Shown here: positions 24,473 to 32,849 of the stretch, piece after piece | How the letters are laid out: each line of letters opens with the position of its first letter | Position numbering within the stretch: position 1 is the stretch's first letter | Made by a program: the position numbers and the translations under genes | From: an uncultured Flavobacteriaceae bacterium | GTDB taxonomy: Bacteria; Bacteroidota; Bacteroidia; Flavobacteriales; Flavobacteriaceae | DNA length: 32,905 bases | Assembly: GCA_905479095.1 (NCBI GenBank) | Contig: CAJQLD010000042.1 | Location: forward strand, 1 to 32,905 | Reading direction: 5' to 3' | Notes under the pieces: model-generated | Databases searched by the model: none | Told to the model about the DNA's origin: nothing | What the model saw: the letters and a program-made list of their open reading frames with translations, nothing else

Positions 24473-25117
24473 TTATTTGCCAGTCCATTCCGAAGGGTTT
24501 GAATTCCATTTGGATAAAATAGCTGCTTCATTTTGGTCAATGAAGTTAGTGTCCAAGGCTTGTTCTATCAGACTCTCGTAGTTACTAAGTGTAAAAAGAG
24601 TCACATTATTTTTTTTAAAGTTTTCTTTAGAGATTTCAAAGCCATAGGTAAAAATTGCAACCATGCCTTTGACATTCACTTCTGCTGCTTTTAATGCATC
24701 AACGGCCACCAAACTACTGTTACCTGTACTGATCAAATCTTCTACGACCACCACATTTTGACCTTTTTGAATATACCCTTCAATCTGATTTTGACGGCCA
24801 TGTTTTTTGGCTTCTGGGCGAACATACACAAATGGAAGTCCAAGAACTTCAGCGACTAAAGCGCCGATTCCAATCGCACCAGTTGCAACCCCAGCAATCA
24901 CATCGGGCTTACCAAATTCTAGTTCTATGTTTTTTGCGATTTCTTCTTTGATATAATTTCTTACCGCTGGATAGGACAACACAATGCGGTTGTCACAATA
25001 GATGGGTGACTTCCATCCTGAAGCCCAAGTAAAGGGGTCTCGGGGGGTTAATTTAATAGCATTTATTTGAAGTAATACTTCTGCAGTTTTTTTGGCAATA
25101 CTTTTGTTGAAAATCAT
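24473..25117 (-). CDS. pyrE: Orotate phosphoribosyltransferase
   Basis: Joins orotate and PRPP to give OMP in de novo pyrimidine synthesis. The PRPP-binding motif is VVVVEDLISTGNSS (122-135), and the flexible catalytic loop region is RPEAKKHGRQNQIEG (100-114). The start MIFNKSIAKKTAEVLLQINA and the following FTWASGWKSPIYCDNR are conserved. Length 214 is normal. An exact -7 match TAATTTTG lies only 4 bases before the ATG, which would give a message with almost no leader (see findings). The SRPBCC gene follows by 9 bases. It is divergent from the Nudix gene. Confidence 0.95.
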   Translation of the reverse strand: MIFNKSIAKKTAEVLLQINAIKLTPRDPFTWASGWKSPIYCDNRIVLSYPAVRNYIKEEIAKNIELEFGKPDVIAGVATGAIGIGALVAEVLGLPFVYVRPEAKKHGRQNQIEGYIQKGQNVVVVEDLISTGNSSLVAVDALKAAEVNVKGMVAIFTYGFEISKENFKKNNVTLFTLSNYESLIEQALDTNFIDQNEAAILSKWNSNPSEWTGK

Positions 25118-25176
25118 GGTTCAAAATTAGTAAAAAATACTACTTTTACTTTCTATTAATTTGTTTTTAATTAACA

Positions 25177-25758
25177 ATGTATAAAATATTTGTTGGTAAT
25201 AAGCCAATAATCTTAACGACTAAGGTTGAAACTGAAACAAATTTCAAGAATTTCTTGATTGATTCAGTCGATATTAATAAGGTGCTTTCAAAATTAAAAA
25301 AAGACAAATATGATGCTGTACATCTAATTGGAGCCGATAAGGACGTTCTTCTAAAAAAATTCTTATCTCTCTTGCCAAATGTGATTGCAGGAGGTGGCAA
25401 GGTTTATAACCCAGATGGTGCGATATTATTTATCTTTAGAAATGGAAAATGGGACCTTCCCAAAGGTAAAGCCGAATCCAAGGAAACAATCAATCAAACC
25501 GCACTACGTGAAGTAGAGGAAGAAACTGGAATCTCGGGACTTTCTATTACAAAACCCTTAGAAATTACGTATCATATATTTAAACGAAATGATCGACATT
25601 ATATTAAAGTCACCTACTGGTTTCAGATGTATTCAGAGTACGACGGGAAATTAATTCCACAAGAAAAAGAAGGCATCACAAAAGTAAAATGGATCCCCGA
25701 AACCAAACTTCAAAAAGTTTTAGATAATTCGTATGCGAATATTAAACTTCTAATTTAA
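25177..25758 (+). CDS. Nudix hydrolase with an N-terminal extension
   Basis: Hydrolyses a nucleoside diphosphate linked to some moiety X; the substrate is unknown. The Nudix box is exact (residues 97-120): G97 x5 E103 x7 REVEEETGI, following GAILFIFRNGKWDLPKGKAE. The Nudix domain ends about residue 190. The first ~70 residues (MYKIFVGNKPIILTTKVETE and a Lys/Asp-rich segment) are not part of the Nudix fold and I do not recognise them; similar extensions occur in Bacteroidota proteins of this type. It is divergent from pyrE and lies before sulP, with its own likely promoter close upstream (TTAATTTG, one mismatch). Confidence 0.87.
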   Translation: MYKIFVGNKPIILTTKVETETNFKNFLIDSVDINKVLSKLKKDKYDAVHLIGADKDVLLKKFLSLLPNVIAGGGKVYNPDGAILFIFRNGKWDLPKGKAESKETINQTALREVEEETGISGLSITKPLEITYHIFKRNDRHYIKVTYWFQMYSEYDGKLIPQEKEGITKVKWIPETKLQKVLDNSYANIKLLI

Positions 25759-25811
25759 CATCGGATCAAAGCTCATTTTTATATTTATCTTCAAATAAAA
25801 CCCATTTACGG

Positions 25812-25841
25812 TTGCTATCGCTCTCAATAAGTTTATTTTTG
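25812..25841 (+). promoter_or_regulatory. Promoter of the SulP transporter gene
   Basis: TTG (25812-25814), a spacer of exactly 19 bases, then TATTTTTG (25834-25841), a full match to the Bacteroidota TTG-N19-TAnnTTTG consensus. The ATG follows after 20 bases. Confidence 0.75.
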
Positions 25842-25861
25842 CCCTGCAAAATTGAAACAAA

Positions 25862-27484
25862 ATGATGGAGTTTATAAGTAAACGTTCTAGTAACGTAAAA
25901 AATGATATTTTAAGTGGACTAACTGTTGCTTTGGCCTTAGTGCCGGAAGCAGTCGCGTTTGCGTTTGTTGCGGGCGTTGATCCTTTAGTGGGGCTGTATG
26001 CTGCATTTATGATTGGATTAATTACCTCTATTTTTGGAGGTCGACCAGGGATGATTAGTGGTGCTACGGGAGCGCTAGCGGTAGTGATGGTCAGTCTGGT
26101 TGCACGAGGGAATGCTATGGGCGCCGAAGGCGATGAGTTAGGACTATACTATTTGTTTATGACCGTCATTTTAATGGGTGTTATTCAGGTTATGGCGGGT
26201 GTTTTTAAGCTCGGTAAATTTGTGCGTTTGATTCCACATCCTGTCATGATGGGATTTGTAAATGGATTAGCGATTGTTATTTTTCTTTCGCAATTAAGTA
26301 TGTTCATGACTTCCGAAAATGGTGAGATGGTGTGGATGCAAGGTGCTTCATTATGGACGATGGTTGGGCTTGTGGGCTTAACAATAGCCATTATGTTTGG
26401 TTTGCCACAAATCACCAAAAAATTACCAGAAGCATTGGTGGCTATTTTGGTCGTTTCTGCGATTGTTATTTTTGGAGATTTAGACGTTGCCACGGTTGGA
26501 AGCTTTATTAGAGATGGTGGAGGAGACGGCCTAAAAGGCGGATTACCACTTCCGCAATGGGCTATTTTTGAAAAAATTCCTCTTAGTTTTGAAACCTTAA
26601 AATTCATAGGGCCCTATGCATTAATTCTTGCAGCGATTGGACTGATAGAATCTTTAATGACCCTTAATTTAATTGATGAACTCACCGAAACACGTGGAAA
26701 TTCAAATAGAGAATGTATGGCTCAAGGCGGTGCAAACATCATCACCGGACTGTTTGGTGGTATGGGTGGATGTGCTATGATTGGCCAATCGATTATAAAT
26801 ATTAAAGGGGGTGGTAGAGGTCGCCTTTCAGGGATTGTTGCAGCACTGGCGCTTTTAGCATTTATTTTATTTGCTTCTGGGCTTATTGAACAGGTGCCAA
26901 TTGCCGCATTGGTAGGTGTGATGTTTATGGTGGTCATTGGAACGTTTGCATGGTCTAGTTTTAGAATTATCAATAAAATCCCAAAAACAGATGTGTTTGT
27001 GTTGATATTGGTTTCATCGATGACGGTCTTTTTCGATTTAGCAATCGCTGTTATTTCTGGTGTGATTGTAAGTGCACTTGTATTTTCATGGGAAAATGCA
27101 AAGCGTATTCGGGCTCGAAAACGTATCAAAGATGATGGCACCAAAGTATACGAAATATGGGGCCCACTATTTTTTGGAAGTATAACGGCTTTTAACGATA
27201 AGTTTGATGTGAAAAACGATCCTGAATCTGTTGAAATTGATTTTGTAGAATCACGAATAAGTGACCATTCGGCGATCGAAGCGATTTCTAATCTTGTAAA
27301 AAAATACAAAGATGAAGGCAAAGGAATTCACCTAAAACACCTTAGTGAAGACTGTAAGATTTTGTTACATAAATCGAGTCCAATCTTTAAAGATATAATC
27401 ATAGAAGCGATTGAGGATCCTCGGTATCATCTTGCTGAAAATCCAGAAGCGTTTTCTAAAGGACTTGGAGAGTATAAACTCTAA
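25862..27484 (+). CDS. SulP-family inorganic anion transporter with STAS domain
   Basis: A 540-residue SLC26-type carrier. The substrate may be sulfate, bicarbonate or another anion. The membrane domain begins NDILSGLTVALALVPEAVAF and continues through about 10-12 helices to residue ~400, with the family's VGLYAAFMIGLITSIFGGRP and a typical ALILAAIGLIESLMTLNLID in TM8. The cytoplasmic STAS domain spans about 420-540 (VYEIWGPLFFGSITAFNDKF, ESVEIDFVES). Start is either of two ATGs at 25862 or 25865; the first is listed. A consensus promoter precedes it. Neighbouring genes give no sulfur-assimilation or carbonic anhydrase context. It is convergent with coaD. Confidence 0.9.
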   Translation: MMEFISKRSSNVKNDILSGLTVALALVPEAVAFAFVAGVDPLVGLYAAFMIGLITSIFGGRPGMISGATGALAVVMVSLVARGNAMGAEGDELGLYYLFMTVILMGVIQVMAGVFKLGKFVRLIPHPVMMGFVNGLAIVIFLSQLSMFMTSENGEMVWMQGASLWTMVGLVGLTIAIMFGLPQITKKLPEALVAILVVSAIVIFGDLDVATVGSFIRDGGGDGLKGGLPLPQWAIFEKIPLSFETLKFIGPYALILAAIGLIESLMTLNLIDELTETRGNSNRECMAQGGANIITGLFGGMGGCAMIGQSIINIKGGGRGRLSGIVAALALLAFILFASGLIEQVPIAALVGVMFMVVIGTFAWSSFRIINKIPKTDVFVLILVSSMTVFFDLAIAVISGVIVSALVFSWENAKRIRARKRIKDDGTKVYEIWGPLFFGSITAFNDKFDVKNDPESVEIDFVESRISDHSAIEAISNLVKKYKDEGKGIHLKHLSEDCKILLHKSSPIFKDIIIEAIEDPRYHLAENPEAFSKGLGEYKL

Positions 27485-27490
27485 GTTTAT
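27474..27490. terminator. Weak hairpin holding the sulP and coaD stop codons
   Basis: ATAAACT (27474-27480), CTA, AGTTTAT (27484-27490): perfect 7-base arms. The sulP TAA (27482-27484) and the coaD stop (27487-27489) both lie within. AT-rich, with no T tail, so termination is uncertain. Confidence 0.35.
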
Positions 27491-27942
27491 TGAACGCGTA
27501 CCGAGTTGGGAACTAATTTTTCATAATCGCCGCTATAGCGAATGATTTCTCTGACAATAGAGGAAGAGATAAACGAAGTCTGTGTAGACGTTAGTAAAAA
27601 CACGGTTTCCAGAGTTGATAAATATCGATTGGTCTGAGCAATTGCTTTTTCAAATTCAAAATCTGCTGGGTTACGTAATCCTCTTAGAATAAATTCAACG
27701 CCAATTTCTTTACAAAAATCGATGGTTAAACCGCTATAAGTCATAACCGTCACTTTTGGATTGTCTTTAAACGTGTTTTCAATAAACTGTTTGCGTTCTT
27801 CAATTGTAAACATATAGTTTTTAGAAGAATTTTCGCCAATCGCTATAATCACTTCATCAAATAAGGTGACCCCTCTGTTGATAATGTCGACATGCCCTAA
27901 TGTAATTGGGTCAAAGGATCCTGGGAAAATTGCTTTTTTCAT
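27487..27942 (-). CDS. coaD: Pantetheine-phosphate adenylyltransferase
   Basis: Transfers AMP from ATP to 4'-phosphopantetheine, giving dephospho-CoA, the penultimate step of CoA synthesis. The nucleotidyltransferase motif is GSFDPITLGHVDII (residues 8-21, with the T/HxGH of the superfamily), and the second motif SSSIVREII is near residue 128. The segment RGLRNPADFEFE is specific to CoaD. Length 151 is typical. It starts 9 bases after ddl ends, so both may be transcribed from the ddl promoter. Its stop shares a small hairpin with the stop of sulP. Confidence 0.96.
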   Translation of the reverse strand: MKKAIFPGSFDPITLGHVDIINRGVTLFDEVIIAIGENSSKNYMFTIEERKQFIENTFKDNPKVTVMTYSGLTIDFCKEIGVEFILRGLRNPADFEFEKAIAQTNRYLSTLETVFLLTSTQTSFISSSIVREIIRYSGDYEKLVPNSVRVQ

Positions 27943-27951
27943 GTGGTAAAG

Positions 27952-28935
27952 TTAAGAATTTTTCTGAAGTGCTTCTCGAATCGCATTATCAAATAAATCG
28001 GGCAATGAAATTCCTGCCTGTGCTGCTTGCTGTGGAAAGATGCTTTCTTTTGTAAGTCCAGGAATGGTATTTATTTCTAAAAGATGAGGTTTGTTGTTTT
28101 TGAAAATAAATTCACTGCGAGAAAACCCCTCTAATTTTAAAATTTCATAAATACTTTTGGCAACCGTTCTAACGTCAAATTCTTGGGAGTCGCTTAAACG
28201 TGCTGGGGTAATTTCTTGAGATTTCCCTAAATACTTTGCTTCATAATCAAAAAAGTCATTCTCGGTCACAATTTCAGTAATTGGAAGCACAGTAACGACT
28301 CCTTTATAACGGACCACCCCAACAGAGACTTCGATACCGTCTAGGTAGGATTCAATAATGAGTTCATCATCTTCTTTAAAAGCAATATCGATCGCTTTTG
28401 GCAACTCTTCCTTTGAATAGACTTTAGTAATCCCAAAACTACTACCAGCTTTATTGGCTTTTACAAAACAAGGAAATCCAACCGCTGTTTCAATGGCTAC
28501 AGGGTCAATGGCATCTCCAGCATTTAAAAAATAGGAATCTGCCGTTCGTATTCCGTAAGGTTTTAACACACTCAAACAATCTCGCTTATTAAACGTTAAA
28601 GCTGCTTGATACATATCGCAACTGGTATGTGGAATCGACAGGAGTTCGAAATAGGCTTGTATGGTCCCATCTTCTCCAGGCGCGCCGTGAATGGCATTAA
28701 ATACACAGTCAAAGTTGATTTTTTCACCGTTTAAATTTATACTAAAATCAGCTTTGTTTATCGGAAATTCTTGTAAATCGTTTGAAACATAAACCCACCG
28801 ATCTTTAAAAATATGGATGCAATACGCATTGTAATGCGTTTTTGGTAAACTCTCGTAAACCACGTTTCCACTCTTTAAAGAGATTTGGTATTCATTTGAA
28901 TATCCACCCATAATAATGGCAATATTTTTTTTCAT
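27952..28935 (-). CDS. ddl: D-alanine--D-alanine ligase
   Basis: ATP-dependent joining of two D-Ala for the peptidoglycan stem peptide. It is an ATP-grasp enzyme of 327 residues: N-terminal Rossmann-like part (NIAIIMGGYSNEYQISLKSG, then FNAIHGAPGEDGTIQAYFEL), the grasp core with FPCFVKANKAGSSFGITKVY, and the C-terminal SRSEFIFKNNKPHLLEINTI and PGLTKESIFPQQA, whose Asn and Glu hold the magnesium ions. The frame runs on to a GTG at 28941, but the ATG at 28935 gives the normal MKKNIAII start. A promoter-like element lies 16 bases upstream. It is divergent from the PASTA gene, and coaD follows. Confidence 0.96.
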   Translation of the reverse strand: MKKNIAIIMGGYSNEYQISLKSGNVVYESLPKTHYNAYCIHIFKDRWVYVSNDLQEFPINKADFSINLNGEKINFDCVFNAIHGAPGEDGTIQAYFELLSIPHTSCDMYQAALTFNKRDCLSVLKPYGIRTADSYFLNAGDAIDPVAIETAVGFPCFVKANKAGSSFGITKVYSKEELPKAIDIAFKEDDELIIESYLDGIEVSVGVVRYKGVVTVLPITEIVTENDFFDYEAKYLGKSQEITPARLSDSQEFDVRTVAKSIYEILKLEGFSRSEFIFKNNKPHLLEINTIPGLTKESIFPQQAAQAGISLPDLFDNAIREALQKNS

Positions 28936-28951
28936 GTGCACGTTTATACAG

Positions 28952-28980
28952 TAAAAATATTACTTTTATCTCAAATCAAA
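28952..28980 (-). promoter_or_regulatory. Promoter of ddl-coaD
   Basis: Minus-strand TTTG (28977-28980), a 17-base spacer and TATTTTTA (28952-28959, one mismatch to TAnnTTTG), 16 bases before the ddl ATG. Confidence 0.5.
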
Positions 28981-29028
28981 ATCATTTTAAACCAAATATA
29001 TTTACTTCAAACTAAACAAGCTAAAGGT

Positions 29029-29058
29029 TTTAAGGACACAAATATTTGTTTAGCTTTG
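29029..29058 (+). promoter_or_regulatory. Promoter of the PASTA-rluD operon; decides the PASTA start
   Basis: TAGCTTTG (29051-29058) matches TAnnTTTG exactly, with TTT 19 bases upstream (29029-29031) in the -33 place. It ends 20 bases before the ATG at 29079. The earlier in-frame TTG at 29046 overlaps this region and is rejected as a start. Confidence 0.55.
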
Positions 29059-29078
29059 TTAAATTATTAAAAAGCGCC

Positions 29079-29636
29079 ATGGATTTCATCAAATTCTTAT
29101 TCAGTAAGTCATTTATAAAGCAATTATTTTTTGCGGTTATTGCGCTCATTATTTTTAGTTTTTTAACCCTGAAATGGCTCAAATCTTACACCAATCACGC
29201 GACCTTTGTGACCGTTCCAACGCTTAAAGGTAAAACCTATGAAGTGGCTCAGATGCTTCTTAAAGACAATGCATTAAGAGGGGAAGTTCAAGATTCATCA
29301 AACTATAATCCAAAATATCCTAAAGGAGCAATTATCGAACAAGATCCTTTAGCTGGAAGTCAAGTTAAAAAAGATCGAAAAATATATTTAATTCTCAACC
29401 CTTCAGCCTACAGAAAGCTGGCGGTTCCGGATGTCATTCGTCGAACCTATCGTCAAACGAAACCTACACTAGAAGCTTTGGGGTTCCAAATAGGCGAGTT
29501 GATTTATAAAGATGATTTAGGAAAAAATCAAGTTTTAGAAATACGGTATAAAGACCAAATCATTGAAGCAGGTACGATGCTTCCAAAAACTTCGACACTT
29601 GACCTCGTTTTAGGAAACGGTGTTCGAAAGCAATAA
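29079..29636 (+). CDS. Membrane-anchored protein with two PASTA domains
   Basis: A 185-residue protein. One membrane helix (about residues 12-30, FFAVIALIIFSFLTLKWL) is followed by two PASTA domains facing the periplasm: VPTLKGKTYEVAQMLLKDNA to YLILNPS, and VPDVIRRTYRQTKPTLEALG to LVLGNG. PASTA domains in other bacteria bind muropeptides or beta-lactams and are usually attached to Ser/Thr kinases or penicillin-binding proteins; here there is no such enzyme domain. The place beside ddl suggests a cell-wall role, but this is inference. The frame extends upstream to a TTG at 29046 inside the promoter, so the ATG at 29079 is preferred. An RluD-type gene follows 6 bases later. Confidence 0.88.
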   Translation: MDFIKFLFSKSFIKQLFFAVIALIIFSFLTLKWLKSYTNHATFVTVPTLKGKTYEVAQMLLKDNALRGEVQDSSNYNPKYPKGAIIEQDPLAGSQVKKDRKIYLILNPSAYRKLAVPDVIRRTYRQTKPTLEALGFQIGELIYKDDLGKNQVLEIRYKDQIIEAGTMLPKTSTLDLVLGNGVRKQ

Positions 29637-29642
29637 TTAACC

Positions 29643-30680
29643 ATGGTAGAATCAAATGAGTTGTTAGAAAATGAGAGTGAATTACATGAACATTATATGT
29701 TCACGGTAGAGAAGGGGCAACAACCTTTGAGAATCGATAAATACCTCATGAATTTTGTTGAAAATGCCACGCGAAATAAAATCCAAGCGGCCGCTAAAAA
29801 TGGCAGTATTTTGGTCAATGAAGCCGCGGTAAAATCAAATTATAAGGTAAAACCGTATGACAAAATTCGAGTTTTATTTGAACACCCTCCTTATGAAAAT
29901 TTATTAGTTCCTGAGGATATTCCCATCGATGTGGTGTACGAAGATGATGCATTATTAGTTGTCAATAAAGCGCCTGGAATGGTTGTTCATCCTGGGCATG
30001 GAAATTATTCAGGGACCTTGATTAATGCGCTTACGTTTCATTTTGAAAACTTGCCAAACAATAGTAGCAATCGTCCGGGGTTAGTTCATCGGATCGATAA
30101 AGATACGAGTGGATTGTTGGTAGTTGCCAAAACCGAGATTGCAATGGCTCATTTATCAGCCCAATTTAAAGCCAAAACAAGTGAGCGCGAATATGTGGCT
30201 TTGGTTTGGGGGAATATAGACGCCGATAAAGGTACGATTGAAGGTAATATTGGCCGTCATCCTAAAAATAGATTGCAAAACACAGTCTATTTTGGAGATG
30301 AAGCCGACAAAGGCAAGCCCGCAGTGACCCATTACAAAGTGTTGCAACGTTTGGGATATGTGACTCTAGTGACCTGCAAATTAGAAACCGGACGAACGCA
30401 TCAAATTCGAGTGCATATGAAACACATTGGTCATACGCTTTTTAACGATGAACGTTATGGAGGCGAACGCATTCTGAAAGGGACCACCTTTACCAAATAC
30501 AAGCAGTTTGTTGACAATTGTTTTAAAACCTTACCACGACAAGCCTTGCACGCCAAAACTTTAGGATTTGTACACCCAACGACGGGGAAAACGATGTCAT
30601 TTACAACCGAAATCCCACAAGACATGCAAGCGTGTATTAAAAAATGGGAAACCTATTCGAATCACTTGATCGAAGACTAA
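29643..30680 (+). CDS. RluA/RluD-family 23S rRNA pseudouridine synthase
   Basis: Converts uridine to pseudouridine in RNA, likely in the 23S rRNA. It has an S4 RNA-binding domain at about residues 24-85 (RIDKYLMNFVENATRNKIQA, then GSILVNEAAVKSNYKVKPYD) and the catalytic domain from ~95 (VVYEDDALLVVNKAPGMVVH). The active-site motif is HRIDKDTSG (149-157), with D152 as the expected nucleophile. RTHQIRVHMKHIGHTLFNDE is the conserved C-terminal segment. Length 345 fits the RluD group. It begins 6 bases after the PASTA gene, so both are in one operon, a combination often seen in Bacteroidota. The exact site (RluD sites 1911/1915/1917) is not provable here. Confidence 0.93.
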   Translation: MVESNELLENESELHEHYMFTVEKGQQPLRIDKYLMNFVENATRNKIQAAAKNGSILVNEAAVKSNYKVKPYDKIRVLFEHPPYENLLVPEDIPIDVVYEDDALLVVNKAPGMVVHPGHGNYSGTLINALTFHFENLPNNSSNRPGLVHRIDKDTSGLLVVAKTEIAMAHLSAQFKAKTSEREYVALVWGNIDADKGTIEGNIGRHPKNRLQNTVYFGDEADKGKPAVTHYKVLQRLGYVTLVTCKLETGRTHQIRVHMKHIGHTLFNDERYGGERILKGTTFTKYKQFVDNCFKTLPRQALHAKTLGFVHPTTGKTMSFTTEIPQDMQACIKKWETYSNHLIED

Positions 30681-30698
30681 AATTTTCTTTAGATTGTT

Positions 30699-30728
30699 TT
30701 GAGTCTTGCACCTTACTTCTTAACTTTG
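30699..30728 (+). promoter_or_regulatory. Promoter of yaaA
   Basis: TTG (30699-30701), a 19-base spacer, then TAACTTTG (30721-30728): a complete match to TTG-N19-TAnnTTTG. The ATG follows after 17 bases. Confidence 0.75.
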
Positions 30729-30745
30729 AGATATAAATTAGCTTT

Positions 30746-31504
30746 ATGAAACTTGTCATCTCACCTGCAAAATCGTTAAATTACGAAAGCGAATTACCGA
30801 CCTCATTAAACACTCAAAGTTGTTTTTTGAGTGAAGCACAGCAGCTGAATTCGTTGTTAAAAAAGAAATCTGCAAAAACACTTTCTGAGTTAATGCAGAT
30901 TTCACCCAATTTAGGTCAGCTTAATTACGAGCGCAACCAAGAATGGGCAATCCCTTTCACATCTAAAAATGCACGCCCCGCTATTTATGCGTTTAATGGC
31001 GATGTGTATCGTGGGATTGACGCATACACCATTCCGGAATCAAAATTAGAAACTCTTCAAGACTCCGTCCGAATTATATCGGGCTTGTACGGGTTGTTGA
31101 AACCTTTGGATTTAGTGCAGCCGTATCGCTTGGAAATGGGGACTAAATTTCCGGTCGGAAAATCTAAAAATCTTTATGAGTTTTGGCGCAAAAAAGTTAC
31201 AAACGCTCTGAACGACGAACTAAATGACGATGAATTGTTTGTCAATTTAGCGAGTCAAGAATATTTCAAAGCCATTGATGTTAAGGTTCTTAAAGTGCCT
31301 GTTATTCATATCGATTTTAAAGAGTTTAAAAACGGCCAGTATAAAACCATCGCTATTTTTGCAAAACGAGCGCGCGGGTATATGACGCGTCACATCCTTG
31401 AAAATGCTGTGGAATCTATCGAAGGATTAAAAACGTTTACAACAGAGGGCTATGCGTATGACGCAAATCTGTCAACAGCCACTAAATTGGTATTTACACG
31501 TTAA
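30746..31504 (+). CDS. yaaA: Peroxide stress protein YaaA
   Basis: A DUF328/UPF0246 protein; in E. coli it lowers free intracellular iron under hydrogen peroxide stress and binds DNA. The 252 residues carry the family signatures MKLVISPAKSLNYES at the start, AIYAFNGDVYRGIDAYT in the middle, and LYGLLKPLDLVQPYRLEMGT, FWRKKVTNALN and VINLASQEYF-like VNLASQEYFKAID later, ending with FAKRARGYMTRHI. It has its own consensus promoter and no obvious partners. The start is at the only suitable ATG. With msrA it is one of two oxidative-stress genes in the window, but they are 28 kb apart. Confidence 0.95.
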   Translation: MKLVISPAKSLNYESELPTSLNTQSCFLSEAQQLNSLLKKKSAKTLSELMQISPNLGQLNYERNQEWAIPFTSKNARPAIYAFNGDVYRGIDAYTIPESKLETLQDSVRIISGLYGLLKPLDLVQPYRLEMGTKFPVGKSKNLYEFWRKKVTNALNDELNDDELFVNLASQEYFKAIDVKVLKVPVIHIDFKEFKNGQYKTIAIFAKRARGYMTRHILENAVESIEGLKTFTTEGYAYDANLSTATKLVFTR

Positions 31505-31522
31505 TTTATTTAAAATAAAACG

Positions 31523-31530
31523 TACCTTTG
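31523..31530 (+). promoter_or_regulatory. -7 element of the DEAD-box helicase gene
   Basis: TACCTTTG matches TAnnTTTG exactly, with TTA 19 bases upstream. It leaves a 57-base gap to the ATG, the longest leader among the promoters found here, containing a weak AATGAC/GTCATT inverted repeat. Confidence 0.5.
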
Positions 31531-31587
31531 TGCCATCGTTCAGAATGACCTATCGTATTGTATACTGTCATTTTCAAAACATAATTT

Positions 31588-32844
31588 ATGACATTTCAAT
31601 CTTTAGGACTTATAGAAGCCCTACTTAAAGCAGTCCGATTACAGGGCTACGAAACTCCTTCCCCGATACAACAAAAAGCAATTCCACCCATTCTTGAAGG
31701 ACTGGATGTATTAGCATCTGCCCAAACAGGGACTGGGAAAACCGCAGGATTTACCCTGCCAATGTTGCAAATATTAGCTAAAAATCCAGTGCCACACCGT
31801 CGTCCTGTACGGGCGCTCGTGTTAACACCAACAAGAGAATTAGCCGATCAAGTCTATACCAACGTTAAACACTATAGTAAATTTTTGGACCTTCGAGCTG
31901 CCGTTATTTTTGGTGGTGTGAATCAAAATCCACAAATTAAACACCTGAGAAACGGTGTTGATATTTTGGTCGCCACTCCAGGTCGATTGATTGATTTGGA
32001 AAATCAAGGCCACTTGTCGTTATCTAAAGTTGAGATTTTTGTGCTCGATGAAGCGGATCGTATGTTAGACATGGGATTCAAACGTGACATTGATAAAATT
32101 AGATCATTAATTCCTTCCAGACGTCAAAACTTAATGTTTTCGGCCACGTTTTCAAGAGAGATCAAAAGCTTGGCCCAAACCATTTTACAACGTCCAACAC
32201 TTGTAGAAGCAACTCCCGAAAACACAACGGTTGAAGCGATTAAGCAAGAAGTGTACAGAGTTGCAAAAGAGAAAAAAACAAATCTGTTAATCAAACTCAT
32301 ACAAGACGGACAGTGGAAACAAGTTTTGGTATTTACCCGTACCAAACACGGGGCTAACAACCTTTGTAAAAAACTAGAAAGTGCGCGAATTTCTGCCATG
32401 GCTATTCATGGAAATAAAAGTCAGGGCGCGCGAACCAAAGCATTGGCAGGCTTCAAAAACCACGACGTTAGAGTTTTGGTAGCGACCGATATTGCTGCAC
32501 GTGGATTGGATATTCCATTGTTGCCGCACGTGGTTAATTACGAACTTCCAAACATCCCAGAAGATTATGTACACCGCATTGGACGTACTGGAAGGGCAGG
32601 GGCCAATGGAGTTGCTCTATCGTTGGTGTGTGCAGAAGAAACGTCTTATTTGACTTCTATTGAAAAACTAACGAAGCAACGCTTTAAGAAAGAAATTATG
32701 GAGGGGTTTGAACCCGATCCGAACGCTTCTACAGTACCGCCAAAACAAGGGGGTGGCCGTCAACGTGGAGGGTCGCGCCCAAGTAATAACCGCCAGGGTT
32801 CTGCGGGTGGTGGCAACCGATCGAACAATAACCGTCGCCGTTAA
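31588..32844 (+). CDS. DEAD-box RNA helicase, RhlE-like
   Basis: ATP-dependent RNA unwinding, typically in ribosome assembly, RNA decay or cold adaptation. All helicase motifs are present: Q motif ([19 protein letters not shown]), Walker A AQTGTGKT (45-52), [14 protein letters not shown] (154-157), SAT near residue 185, and [10 protein letters not shown] (329-338) in the second RecA domain. The tail (about 380-418) is rich in Gly, Asn and Arg ([16 protein letters not shown]), as in RhlE-type helicases, and probably binds RNA non-specifically. Length 418 is normal. The gene has a -7 element with a long leader (about 50 bases). The next gene starts 5 bases after its stop. Confidence 0.93.
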   Translation: MTFQSLGLIEALLKAVRLQGYETPSPIQQKAIPPILEGLDVLASAQTGTGKTAGFTLPMLQILAKNPVPHRRPVRALVLTPTRELADQVYTNVKHYSKFLDLRAAVIFGGVNQNPQIKHLRNGVDILVATPGRLIDLENQGHLSLSKVEIFVLDEADRMLDMGFKRDIDKIRSLIPSRRQNLMFSATFSREIKSLAQTILQRPTLVEATPENTTVEAIKQEVYRVAKEKKTNLLIKLIQDGQWKQVLVFTRTKHGANNLCKKLESARISAMAIHGNKSQGARTKALAGFKNHDVRVLVATDIAARGLDIPLLPHVVNYELPNIPEDYVHRIGRTGRAGANGVALSLVCAEETSYLTSIEKLTKQRFKKEIMEGFEPDPNASTVPPKQGGGRQRGGSRPSNNRQGSAGGGNRSNNNRRR

Positions 32845-32849
32845 CTTTT

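Noticed and set aside
26722-27321. A 199-residue open frame on the minus strand within the SulP gene
   Set aside because: It is antisense to a well-supported transporter, has a Ser/Thr/Ile-rich composition expected from a reversed membrane gene, and shows no domain or promoter.
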